Of a DNA stretch of 64,000 nucleotides, positions 20,593-31,096 are shown piece by piece. Both the position numbers and the translations under genes were made by a program. The DNA comes from Asterella californica (taxonomy: Eukaryota > Streptophyta > Marchantiopsida > Marchantiales > Aytoniaceae). Where the stretch lies: contig JAYKYS010000011.1 in the NCBI GenBank assembly GCA_036924285.1, forward strand, positions 2,790,001 through 2,854,000. Reading direction: 5' to 3'. A model generated the notes under the pieces. The model was not told where the DNA came from. It ran no database searches and was given only the letters and a program-made list of their open reading frames with translations. Within the stretch, counting starts at the first letter, position 1. Each line of letters starts with the position of its first letter.

Positions 20593-23112
20593 ATGGATCG
20601 CAAGAGCGGGAGTGGTGCTACTGTCTCTACGGCTGGAGCATCGGCGTCTACTGCTGCACCTTCGGCTACACCTATGTCTTCAGGAGCCACTGCAGCATCA
20701 GGCCTGGATACTACAAAGATACTGAAGACGCTTGCGGCTTTGGTTCAACAACATCCGATCGTCGGAGGGGGTGAGTTGAAATCTACAAAAGCTTTGCAGG
20801 CGATTGTGAATAGGTGTGGAAGGTTTGATGGCAGAGATATTTCCAGATATCTTCGTGAGTACAGAGGAGAGATGGAGCTTGTGAGGGTGACTGATGCAGA
20901 AATGATTGGGAGTTTTGAGTTGGCTGTGATTCCTGAATTGAGAGATCAAGTCAGAGACGTACAGAGGAGAAATCTTGGTGTTTGGGTAAGTTTTGAGCGA
21001 GCTCTCCGAGAGGAATTCCTTGAGGAGGATACTGAGGGAGTTACTAGGAGAACTTTTTTGGATTGGATTGAGCAGCAACCTGGTCATAGGATGGGGTTGA
21101 ATGAGTTGCTAAGAGAGTTCGATCGAAGATACCGACAGCTTTCTACGCTCGAACGGATAACCTTGGATGCTAGAAGGACAGAGCTCTTCTTGCAAGCCAC
21201 CGATGAGGCTACAGTAGATCGATCAGCTGAAGGGGGTGTTACTATGGATTGGGGAAGAGTGGAAGATGCTGTGGCCGTTCTAACAAGGCAGAGGAGAGGG
21301 AGAGTGGCCGTAGGAGGACGACCGCTTGCAGAGGTGATCCATCAACCTTATGCTCCTCAGGTACAGCAGCCCCCGGCTCTTGCTCCTAGACCTGTTATTC
21401 CTGTAGAAGCGCCTCCAGTGCTAGTTGTGCCAGTTCCTGCACAGAGGATACCTGTTCAGAGGGTGGTTGAGAACCAGGGTCAACATAATCAAATTGAGGA
21501 GTTGATCCGACAGATGCGTGAATTGAAGGTAGAGCTGGCTGGTTTACATAGGGAGCTATCACCAACGCCTGGTGCTGCTCGTCCAGGCGGTGCTCCTGTC
21601 CGTCGGTGTATCTGGTGTGACAGTCCAGATCATCTTCGAGAAGATTGCCAAGAGCTTACAGCCGCTCTACGAGATGGTGTGGTTCGCTACCAGAATGGTA
21701 GACTGCACCTCGTTTCTACTGGAGAGTCATTGAACACGCAGTTTGGGCGAGGAGGTATGAGGAGTTTACCTCAGGTTGCTACAGCTGCAACAGTAACTAC
21801 GATAACAGTACCACCGATGAATCCTGATGTATATGCTGGGCATATTGAAGTTTCTTCTAGCCCTACTTTGCTGGATAGGTCTCTTGAGAGGAGCAGTACT
21901 GAGGTTCCTTCTGAGGTGTTGAAAAGAGGAGCGGAAACTATCCGTAGAGTCACAGGGTGGAAAGATCCAGTAGATACAGCATCCATTAAAGCTTTCTTGG
22001 ACGTAGATAAGCATGTTCATTGGCAGGACGCTTCTGTAGAGGAGAAGAGACGACGAGATGCCTCTGAGCTTGAAACTGGGAATCCAGAGGAGACTAGAGA
22101 GGGACAGGGACGGAGGGTCACTAGAAGGCGTGCAGCTCCTCCAGAGGATGTCCCGTCTACCTCACAGACTCCACCACCTGCTCCAGGTCCAATGGAGGAC
22201 GTACAGAGACAACAGCAGGAACCAACGACTGCCGGCAGAAGGTTCACTGCTCAAGAGAAGGGGAAAGGACCTGCTTACAAGCTGGCTGCAGATATTGAGA
22301 CCTCCACTAATCTTAAAAGCATTCTGGAGCAGAGGATATTAGATGCACGGGTTGAGTTTTTGCTTCGAGAAGTTCTTGGCATCGCAAAGAGAGAGTTTCA
22401 TGAGTTGATTATTGATGTCATCAAGCGAAAGAGGCAAGTCATATCTGAGCAGGTAGAAAGCCAAATGATAGATGTGATAGGAGCTTCTGTAAATGATGTG
22501 GAGTTTGGGAAGGTGCATTTTCAGGAGATCGGTGACAAGAGGTACCAGCAGGAGGCGTTAGTTGCTGGAACTAGCACTATTGAGGCTGATGGTGATGAAG
22601 CTGATGGGGAGAGCCCAACTGTCGACAGTGAATTCAAGAACAGGCATTGGGCTCATGCCACAACTGCCACACGGGTACGTCTTGGGAGTTTACCTGAACC
22701 TATTGCTGCTTTAGTTGACCATGGATCAGAAATCAATATCATGTCACGAGAGATATATGAGAGAGGATTGTGGCCTATCGAGCTGTATCATGGATGGGTT
22801 CTGCGTGCTGCTAACAACCAGAAGGGAGAGTTGTATGGAGCTTGTCCTAACGTGAGAGCGAGGATAGGTGATGTAGAAGTAGATCAGCACTTTTTTGTGC
22901 AATCTTCTGCTTCGTATCCAGTCATTCTTGGTCAACCCTATATCACTGCGGTGCGCATGGAGACCAAAGTGATGGACGATGGATCACACTTTGCTAGGAT
23001 CCGTAGCCCTGATGATAGAAGTTCTGTTCAATTTCTGACTGTTCGGTCAAACCACGAGCGAAACAGACAGACCTTGAAGGATTCTCCTATTTGTAGAGGT
23101 AAGGGTTTTTAG
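20593..23112 (+). CDS. Element B Gag-protease polyprotein
   Basis: This 839-residue ORF has an Ala/Ser/Thr-rich N-terminus and then a Gag core (about residues 50-220: FDGRDISRYLREYRGEME, FELAVIPELRDQV, RRTFLDWIEQQ). A Pro-rich linker and a short coil lead to the zinc knuckle CIWCDSPDHLREDC (Cys339, Cys342, His347, Cys352). An acid retropepsin lies at the C-terminus with AALVDHGSEINIM (Asp709) and VILGQPYITAVRME. The active triad reads D-H-G, not the usual D-S/T-G, and C has the same. The start is supported by MARKSGS at the same place in C. It ends at a TAG just before the pol ORF, which lies in another frame. The frame is intact, so this may still be translatable. Confidence 0.9.
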   Translation: MDRKSGSGATVSTAGASASTAAPSATPMSSGATAASGLDTTKILKTLAALVQQHPIVGGGELKSTKALQAIVNRCGRFDGRDISRYLREYRGEMELVRVTDAEMIGSFELAVIPELRDQVRDVQRRNLGVWVSFERALREEFLEEDTEGVTRRTFLDWIEQQPGHRMGLNELLREFDRRYRQLSTLERITLDARRTELFLQATDEATVDRSAEGGVTMDWGRVEDAVAVLTRQRRGRVAVGGRPLAEVIHQPYAPQVQQPPALAPRPVIPVEAPPVLVVPVPAQRIPVQRVVENQGQHNQIEELIRQMRELKVELAGLHRELSPTPGAARPGGAPVRRCIWCDSPDHLREDCQELTAALRDGVVRYQNGRLHLVSTGESLNTQFGRGGMRSLPQVATAATVTTITVPPMNPDVYAGHIEVSSSPTLLDRSLERSSTEVPSEVLKRGAETIRRVTGWKDPVDTASIKAFLDVDKHVHWQDASVEEKRRRDASELETGNPEETREGQGRRVTRRRAAPPEDVPSTSQTPPPAPGPMEDVQRQQQEPTTAGRRFTAQEKGKGPAYKLAADIETSTNLKSILEQRILDARVEFLLREVLGIAKREFHELIIDVIKRKRQVISEQVESQMIDVIGASVNDVEFGKVHFQEIGDKRYQQEALVAGTSTIEADGDEADGESPTVDSEFKNRHWAHATTATRVRLGSLPEPIAALVDHGSEINIMSREIYERGLWPIELYHGWVLRAANNQKGELYGACPNVRARIGDVEVDQHFFVQSSASYPVILGQPYITAVRMETKVMDDGSHFARIRSPDDRSSVQFLTVRSNHERNRQTLKDSPICRGKGF

Positions 23113-23162
23113 AACCCACTCTTGTAGAGCGGGAAGACAAGAGTGAAGGATCAAAGACTACT

Positions 23163-24048
23163 ATGATCCCGCCTGAGCAGCCCAAGGGATCACAGGAGAC
23201 TAATGAGGAGGCTGCTCGAGGTTCTGAGAATGTATATAGAGTACCAAGTTGGAGATCTGGTTTGTTGAGTTTGAGTTGTGAGGATCGGAGTGAATTTACA
23301 AGAGTAGAAGATCTTACTGAAAGGAGTAGGAGGCATGTGGAGAAACGTATAGCTGATGTGCGCTGTATAGGAGCTCTGGAGGAAAATGAAATGATTTCTT
23401 GTGTGTATCAAGAGTTTATCGGTGTATAATCTTTTGTTCATTGGCTAGATGAAGTGGGTAGGATGGAAGAACAGTTGGGAGGTAGGGTGGCGATCCCCAT
23501 CCATTCTCCTGAAGTCTATGAGGAGATTGTCTCGTACTTGCGATATCGTCCTCATCCGAGACTGGAGAATGAATGGAAGGATGCAGTCTGCTGGTGCGGC
23601 TCTCGTCAGGAAGCAGAAGTACATGCCAAATATAAAGCTGTAGCAAGGAAGGTGAAGCCTGTAGCGACCCAATTGCCTGTTGATTCGCAACAGCAGATAG
23701 AGTCAGCCGCCACTGAACATGTACTCAGAAATCCTGGACGAATAGGGCATCAGTTTACTCAGGAAACACTCGAACAACTCCAGATAGGAGGGGGTGGTTT
23801 CTTGACTGAAGTAGAGAAGAAGATTTTTGAACAGATGATTGTCAGTCATGGTAGAGCGTTTTCTTTTTCAGCTGAAGAGATTGGTTGTGTGGATCCTAGT
23901 GTGATAGCTCCGATGGTTATCTTCACTGTACCTCATGTGCCTTGGGACTTGAAGCCGATTCGAGTCCCTCGTGTCTTGTTGCCAAAGCTCATTGAGCTAT
24001 TGAAGGAGAAGATGCAGATGGGTATCCTCGAGCCCTCCATGGCTCCGT
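23163..24048 (+). pseudogene. Element B pol, N-terminal segment
   Basis: It starts MIPPEQPKGSQ. Element C has MIPLEQPVGSQ at 57377, again in the -1 frame relative to gag-protease. The segment corresponds to the linker before RT and includes GGRVAIPIHSPEVYEEI, GHQFTQETLEQLQIGGGGFL, ADGRAFSF-like text and the RT lead-in VPHVPWDLKPI. A TAA at 23427-23429 replaces a glutamine codon present in C (GVQSFV). At 24048 the frame is cut by insert G inside a Tyr codon and resumes at 26456. This is the upstream part of an otherwise recognisable polymerase polyprotein of about 1,197 residues. Confidence 0.85.
24045..24048 (+). other. Target duplication left of insert G
   Basis: CCGT here matches TCGT at 26452-26455 except for one C-to-T change. 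Confidence 0.4.
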
Positions 24049-24370
24049 TGTCGTGTTGTGGTTCGGCTCCTGTGTGAAATTCCTGTGTAACCTATGTTGT
24101 GTTTCTTTTCCGTGTTTCGTGAACCGTATCGCGTAACTCGCCGAACGGTGTGATGAGTGTCACGTTTGTGATTATATGTTTAAGTGATCGCACGATAGAG
24201 GAACGTGCCAAGTCATCGATCTGTGCGCGTTCACTTTAGTGGTCCTTGTCGCCGCATTTGTGTATAAACTGGTGGGTCGAAGGTTCATACGACATTCTCT
24301 CTCAACGGGTGATTCGTAAGGGTTCTCGGTGGTCTGCATGGAGGAGTGAGGAACTGCAGGAGTGGTGGTT

Positions 24371-24586
24371 ATGGACGGAGGTGTGTTACCGGCTCTGGAT
24401 CTTCCTTTCCCGAATCCGTTTCACATCAAGCTTCATTGCATCCACCGCGATCACTTTCGACAGTGGTTAGTTGCGTACTTTGGTGATGAGTTCATGGGGA
24501 GGGTGATGGAGTTACAGCTTCCGGTGATCTTTCCAATCGTAACATACGGAGAGACTTGGGATATGACGGTGTACATTTTGTTGTGA
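24371..24586 (+). CDS. Small ORF 1 in insert G, unknown
   Basis: This ORF of 71 codons starts MDGGVLPALDLPFPNPF. It shares a spaced pattern with the next ORF: W-[LI]-V, FG.E, RV, then P.VI/FVIP and a hydrophobic C-terminus. I recognise no family. The stop is six bases before the next ATG. It may be only a captured or decayed exon, and its expression is unknown. Confidence 0.3.
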   Translation: MDGGVLPALDLPFPNPFHIKLHCIHRDHFRQWLVAYFGDEFMGRVMELQLPVIFPIVTYGETWDMTVYILL

Positions 24587-24592
24587 GGAACA

Positions 24593-24796
24593 ATGGATCT
24601 CAACTATCCATCGAACGTTCCTTTCAATCTTTGGGTTGATGTCCGGTGCCATTGCAGACCGAAGATCAATCATGGGGCTTGGATCGTGAGAAACTTCGGG
24701 CAAGAATATTACAATCGAGTGATAGCTTCACCGTTTCCTTTTGTCATACCTTTTATTGTAGAACGTTTCCAAGTTGTAATATTGACGTTGTATTAG
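24593..24796 (+). CDS. Small ORF 2 in insert G, unknown
   Basis: This ORF of 67 codons starts MDLNYPSNVPFN. It contains AWIVRNFGQEYYNRVI and FPFVIPFIV, which align with QWLVAYFGDEFMGRVM and LPVIFPIV in the preceding ORF. The two are much less alike at the DNA level. Function is unknown. Confidence 0.3.
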   Translation: MDLNYPSNVPFNLWVDVRCHCRPKINHGAWIVRNFGQEYYNRVIASPFPFVIPFIVERFQVVILTLY

Positions 24797-26455
24797 TCTG
24801 CGGCTCACTGGTTTCATTCTAGTTGAGCGCTTCTGTGTAGTTACGGACCGCGAAGACTCCATCGACATATCTGAAGGATTTTTTGAGGTCTTAGAGTGTT
24901 GTTGATGTCTTGTGTCTCCTTGGAGAGTAAAAATTCGTTCTAGGGGAAAAAGTTGAGTGGAGAAAAGACAAAAGTAAAGATCTTTTTGCTCTTATTGGTC
25001 CATTTTTTGGACCAATGGTGTTCTAGCTGATCCTCGCAACGTTTCTGTGGTTTCTGGAGGCTTCAGAGGTCCATTCGCAAAACGAAGGGTATGGTTGGAG
25101 AGCTCTCGACCGGGGCTACAATCTGGGCTGAAGAATCGATCGATTTGATGAAAGTATGAGCGCGTTATGATCGATTGAGTGGAAGGGGGTGAAATTCGTA
25201 CCTACTGCTACGTTTCTGGTTATTCCGAGAGACTCGCGAGGATTTTTAAGGAGCTGTCTGTTGGGTTGGAGAGCTGACGACGTGCTGGTCGTTTTGATAT
25301 CAATTTCATCAGGTTCTTGATCGATTTGGATTCTGAACCGACCGATTGAAGTTGAGAAGTGCAGACGGGATAAGGCGGAGACAACGAACTGTGATAGCCA
25401 TGGATAGTTTGCTATTGCTTAAGTTCTGTCTCGAATTTCTGAGTGAAACTTTCCAAGATTGAAGCATGTCTTATCAATAAGATACTTGGGAAGTTTCACC
25501 TCAAATGGTTGAGTAGTTTGTTCAGAATCTTGGATCAAATGTACCTGGGTCTGTAAAGCTCTGAAGTTAGCACAGATTACGGTTTGATCCATATCTGAGA
25601 ATTGGTTTAAGATTTCGACCTGAAAATTGTTCAGGGTAGGAGTGAAGGGTCCAATCAAGCTTCCTGTGAAGTTTGATCATCATTGGTCGAGTGGTTTGGA
25701 AGGACTGAGGTCTCAAAGTTCGAAAATACTTCTATTATTAGCAGTTTCGGATTTTTCGGTATCATCTATTGTCAATTTGATCATTTTCGAGCAATTTGGA
25801 GAGGAGTTTGTTGCTGAAACTGCCATACCTGCATACAACTCGACATTGGAAGGTGTGGGGCCGATTTCAGCTCTTGGTGATGAAGGAGAACGGAGCCACC
25901 ATGAGTCTTAAGCCGCTGTTTGGGTTCTCGGAGCTGCCAGGTACTACCGCCGTTGGTGCTATATGAGATCTGAATAGTGTTTTGGAGTATGCATGTTTTA
26001 CCTTGCTGGAATACTTGATAGACCAGGGTGTACAGCAAGTTGTTCGATACTCTATCAAGTTGATTGAGTGATCTTAGTATCTTCTGATTGTACTATGAAG
26101 TTGTGATAGTTGGATTGATGGCCAGTTAGCATCGCTGGGGAGCTATTCAGAAGTCAGGCTTCCAGTGATATAGATGAATAACTTCAGTTAGATAATACAG
26201 ATCTGAGTATTTTTAGTTAGAATACAAAAGATCTGTTTGTAACACAAGTTTATGCAACCTATACGTAACCTTGGATCGTAGCAAGCTTTAAACTTGAGAC
26301 GAGCGGATACAAGGTCACTCAGGCTAGAAGAATAGATAGTGAAACATTTGAGTGGAAACATCCAGATCTAGATCCAACCTTGTCAATCCACATATCTCTG
26401 CACAGCCATATACCCTGTGTATTCCTAGACAGAAAAACACGTTATACGATATCGT

Positions 26456-28374
26456 ATTCCAGCCGATGGTTCACGGTGCCTAAGAAGTCAGGAGCTTTAC
26501 GCTTTATCCAAGACTTGCAGCCTGCCAACAACATCACGATTCGGAACGTGGGAACAGGACCTGTGGTTGATGAGGTAGCTGAGGCGTTTGCTGGAAGGTC
26601 TGTCTATTCTATTGGAGATTTGTTTTCGGGTTATGATCAGTTTCAACTTGCCTTGGAAAGTAGAGACTTGACTACCATGCGCACGCCCTTGGGATTGATG
26701 CGGATGTGCACTCTTCCTCAGGGAGCAACAAACTCGGTAGCACATATGCAGAACGCGATGCATAAGGTGTTGCGAGAATTTGTACCTGAGATCACTATCC
26801 CATTTCTGGATGACATTCCCATGAAAGGCTGTCCGGTGGAAGACAAGGATGAGACTGTGACTTCCAATGGTTGCAAGAAGTTTATTACTGATCATATTCA
26901 TGACGTGGGTAGGATTCTAACACGTCTGGAGGAGGTACACCTCACTCTATCAGGTACCAAATCTCATTTTGGAATGTCAGAGGTTATGGTGGTTGGTCAT
27001 TTATGTGGCACATTTGGGAGAAGACCGAACCCAGAGAAGGTAGATGCTATAGCAAGGATAGCAGATTGTACGAATATCACTGAGGTTCGACGTTTCTTGG
27101 GAGCTTGTGTGTTCTTTCGCCTGAGCATTCCTCATTATGCACACATTGCCGAACCTTTGTATGCGCTTCTGAGAAAAGGGAAGAGATTTACTTGGCGGCA
27201 AGAGCATCATGAGACAATGGAACGGCTGAAGGAGATTCTGATGTCTCCACCCATACTGAGGAGACTTAACTATCAGAGAGGAAGACCGGTGATACTAACT
27301 GTAGACACGAGTCCAAAGGCGATTGGATGGGCAGTTGGTCAGGAAGATGCAGATGGTGTGCGGTTTGTTTCTAGATTTGGAGCCCGAATTTTGACAGACA
27401 GACAACGTAACTATCCTCAAGTAAAGCGTGAACTATGGGAAACTGTTACTGCTATGAAGGTAGATCGGGAGTTCTTGATAGGTGTTCATGTGATTTTAGA
27501 AACAGATTGTTTGCCCTTGCTTGGTATGATAGCAAACTGCAGTACTCCAGACATAGCAATGTTGAGATGGATTGCTTACATCCGGAGTTTAAACCCTGAG
27601 CTGAAACACATTGTCGGGAAAGAGAATCCAGTTGCAGACATGCTGTCTAGAGCTCGCTACACAGATGAAGATGAGATGTTTGCAGAGGTGGAGAACGAAG
27701 AGAAGAATGTTTGGTGTAGTCAACAAACTTCGGATTTGGAGCCATTGCCATTCAAAGAGGAGTTCTACACGGGAAGGTTACGTGACATTGGACTTTATCT
27801 GAGTTCTTTGAACAGACAGGAGGGTTTGAGTGATGTAGAGTTCAGAGAGATAAGAAGGAAGGCATACGATTACTTGTTGCGAGATGGATATCTTTGGAAA
27901 CGTCCAAAGAGAAGAGATGGAGCGCTTTTGCGAGTTATAGACAATCAGCAGACCAAGCAACGGTTATTGAAGGATTTTCATGACACCTTGTGGGCCGGAC
28001 ATCGGGGAGCTTGGGCTACTTATACAAAACTGAAGGAGAGATATTGGTGGAGAGGACTTTATCAGGATGTGGTGAACTTTGTAAGCTCATGTCTACACTG
28101 TCAATTTTATTCAAAGGTACGTTACAGGGATGGTCTGGTACCAACTTATCTGCCCAGTATCCATTTTCAATGGGTTCTTGATTTACTAGCAATGCCTCCT
28201 GGGTTATGGGGTATGAGGTACTTGGTGTTGGCTCGAGAAGACCTCTCCAATTTTGTGGAAGGACGAGCTCTGAGGACGAAGACCACAGAAGGGATATGTA
28301 GGTTTGTTCTTGAAGATATTGTCTGTAGGTACGGATCTATAGGAAGATTGCGTGCAGACAGAGGAGAGTTGCGT
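26456..28374 (+). pseudogene. Element B pol, RT-RNase H-integrase core
   Basis: RT begins SSRWFTVPKKSGALRFIQDL, followed by SIGDLFSGYDQFQLALESRD, MRTPLGLMRMCTLPQGATNS and the catalytic F-L-D-D (26803-26814), where most gypsy elements have Y-x-D-D. RNase H follows with ILTVDTSPKAIGW, YPQVKRELWE, ILETDCLPL and NPVADMLSR. The integrase zinc module (HDTLWAGH, CLHC) and the first two core acids (D in WVLDLLAMP, D at 28357 in RADRGE) come next. The apparent ATG at 26380 lies in insert G and is not the real start. The frame runs to 28374, where element D inserted after GTTGCGT. Similar RT text (DLFxGYDQ, FLDD) is known to me from fungal and bryophyte gypsy elements; this is memory, not a search. Confidence 0.9.
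28371..28374 (+). other. Target duplication left of element D
   Basis: GCGT is repeated perfectly at 34905-34908. Removing D and one copy restores the integrase frame. Confidence 0.9.
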
Positions 28375-30403
28375 TGTCGCGTCGGACGTTTTGCGTGAAG
28401 GATGTCCAAGAAAACACGAGGTTCCTGGCTGTGGAGATATTGTGTGTTGAAACAGAGACAAGACAGAGAAAAACAACCACGAAAACGAATACTGCGATAT
28501 ATACACTCCCAAATGTATGTACACTGCCGTTTCTTTCTCCTAACAGTAAAGAACTGATCATCAGACCTGAGCGGTCCGTAACCTACTTCAGAAGCCCTAA
28601 AACAAACCCCTGAATCACAATCCCGACCCAAAACCACCGAAGCGTAGCTCAAAGCAAGAGAAACTTCTCTTTGTTAACAAACAGAGCCACAGCAGTATCA
28701 CAAGATCCAAACCCAAGTCCAAACCACATTCATGTATAAGCTCTTAGCTAAAGCTAGCTACCACAAGCTGTATACAGCCAACCAGAATTCTAACGAACTC
28801 AAAAGAGCAAAACCCGTAGCGAAGAAACCGAAAAAGGCCTATCTGTGGACTTCCTCTTTTCGCTGAACGGACTTCAGATGTCGATAGGGTCTCCTCCGCT
28901 GACTCCGTTAACCCAAAAAACCTTCAGATCCGACTCCCCATGGCCAAGATATCGCCGATTTTTGGTCGCAGGTGACCGAACCTCCAAAAAGTCCTCCCTG
29001 CGGCTTAAAACCGCTCACACCGCACAAACGGATCGTCCAAACTGATATCCGTCTTCGCTGGCAGATAATCTAGCTACCCTGAACCCAACGAGACTCCAAA
29101 CAAGTCGTTTGGAGTTCCTCTTGCAAAACCACTGGAGAAATTTGGCCGCAGGTTGCAAAAAAACTGACGTAAATCAGCTCCCTGCCGCTCAAACTTGCTC
29201 ACCACACTCAAACCAACAATCCAATTCACACACGGTCTTCTCCTATGAGTAGATGAAGACTCACTGATCGCGTAGGCACCAAGAACGAAGAGCTTGGCTC
29301 ACCGATCGCGAAGAACAGCCCAACCTCAGGTCGCAGGTGAACAAAAATCTGATGTAAGCGCTTCCCTGCGAGCCAATTTCACTCAGAACTTCCAAACCGC
29401 CCGATGAAAACTGGTATCGTCTTCAATTTCCTGTAGAACTCGGTGTTCTGATCCCGTTGGATCCAAGGACAGCAAGTTTGGACTCCGGAACGGCCCGAAC
29501 GGTCCAACTCTCCTTCACAGGTAACTGAAAACCTCCAATCTGCTTCCTGCGTCTCAATTTCCCTCAGTACACACTCCCCGATCCGTCTCTTCCCAAAACC
29601 GTTTGAACCAGTGCGTAGCCTGCACAGATCTGAACCCAACGACGCCTTGCGCGTTTGCATTGGACTCCTAAATCTCCCGAACCGTCCGTTGACAGGTCGC
29701 AGGCGCAAGCTAGCCCCTTAAGCACCCCCCTTGCAACAGTCTCTGGACGTATAGTTCTCTCCTCAATCCTGAATAATAAGAAGCAGGCCCCTTGCGTCTT
29801 TGATATAACGCCTGAAGCCCTGAATACCCAGTCAGCAAGTAACTAGGAGCCTAGCTTGATTTTAGCTTCTTTCGAATCGCATAACTTCTTCCTTGGATGT
29901 CCAAACGAAGTAAACAAGATGCCCATGGAAAGCTGACAACGAGCTCTACCCATCCATGTGATGAAAGTGAAGATCGGAAGTTGCGCCAAAAGCCCGTAAG
30001 CTGGGGCCTAGCTTGTTTTCTCCATCTTTCGAATCTTGTAACTTTTCCACTAGGCGTCCAAACGAAGTAGATGAAGTGTCTATGGAAAGCTGACAATGAG
30101 CTCTATCCACTGGTGCGATAAAAACGAAGATCCGAAGTGGTGCCAAAAATCCGTAAGCTGGGGCCTAGCTTGTTTTCTCCATCTTTCGAGTCCTGTAACT
30201 TTTCCACTAGGCGTCCAAACGAAGTAGACGAAGTGCCTATGGAAAGCTGACAAGGAGCTCTACCCATCTATGTGATGAAAATGGAGATCCGAAATGATTC
30301 CAAAAGCCCGTAAGCTGGGGCTTAGCTTGTCTACTCATGAATGTTTTTGGAGCGACAAGCATCGGAGTTTGAATTTCATGTAGGAGCCGGAAACGACACG
30401 ACA
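28375..30403 (-). repeat. Element D 3' LTR (minus orientation)
   Basis: By eye it differs from 32875-34904 at about 14 positions. It contains about three tandem units of 157 bp (repeat starts at 29996, 30153 and 30310) with the word AAGCTGGGGCCTAGCTT. A TATA-like ATATATA at 28497-28503 (read on the minus strand) lies about 120 bp before the LTR's downstream end. Confidence 0.92.
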
Positions 30404-30419
30404 TCCACCCCCTCCAAAC
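30388..30419 (-). other. Element D polypurine tract and 3' LTR edge
   Basis: On the minus strand GTTTGGAGGGGGTGGA (30404-30419) is followed by TGTCGTGTCG. The upstream context ACCGGAGGAT is also shared with B and C. Confidence 0.85.
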
Positions 30420-31096
30420 CTGTGCATCCTCCGGTATGCACCAGAGATACCAACCAAGGAGTGGACCGGCACTCACACTCATTCCCATCTTCTCATCCTC
30501 CTCCCATCTCGTTCAACCTCATCCTCAAATATGCAACTCGATCGTCATCTTGAAGTTGCAATCCTGCCATGATCCTCCCTAGATCCATGCTCATCGATCT
30601 TCACCTCGAACCTCTCATCCAATCACCCCCTCTAAATCTACACATCTTCAATATGCGAAGACATAGAAAGAATAACCCATCATACCATAGAAATGTCTTC
30701 CATCCGTCATGTAGAACCTCACTGTCGAGGTTGTGACCCAAGTGTCGTAGTAGACATCCCTCATCCTGTCAATCATCACCCGTATCCTGACAGTAACCCT
30801 CAACCTCAAGCATGTACATGTCATTGTACGTATCCAACTCTTCTTTTTTGCTTTTCTGAAAAAAAAGAACCACACTGCTGCAACCAAAATCCTCAACCGC
30901 AACCATCATTGTCTCGCTGTACATGGTATCCTCCTCAACCATCATCCTCCTCGATCTCTTTTCCTGAAAATCCTTACAACCTCCCAAGCATCATTCTCTC
31001 AACCTTCCTGAAAATATTTACAATCCCCCAAGCATCATCCTCCCAATACAAATCACCTTCAGCAATGGCTTCTCCCCTGTAAGCCATCGTTACCCA
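30420..31096 (-). other. Element D region between gag and 3' LTR
   Basis: About 680 bp downstream of the gag on the minus strand where an autonomous element would have pol. It is C/T-rich on the plus strand and I see no enzyme motif. Confidence 0.6.

Larger units (their letters stand above)
24049..26451 (+). mobile_element. Insert G, solo-LTR-like, in element B pol
   Basis: It begins TGTCGTGTTGTGG and ends ACGATA (CGACA with one C-to-T change). It is flanked by CCGT/TCGT, and removing it restores the pol frame exactly. The ends and size (2,403 bp) fit a solo LTR of a B-like family. It has no RT or Gag. Two adjacent small ORFs (24371-24586 and 24593-24796) resemble each other. From 24800 to 26380 I see no coding signal. 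Confidence 0.55.

Noticed and set aside
26380..26455. Upstream start of the RT ORF
   Set aside because: This part lies in insert G. The real pol frame comes from 24048 across the insertion.
28374..28652. ORFs in the D LTRs on both strands
   Set aside because: Identical in both LTR copies only because the LTRs are duplicates; they overlap the promoter region and have no domain.
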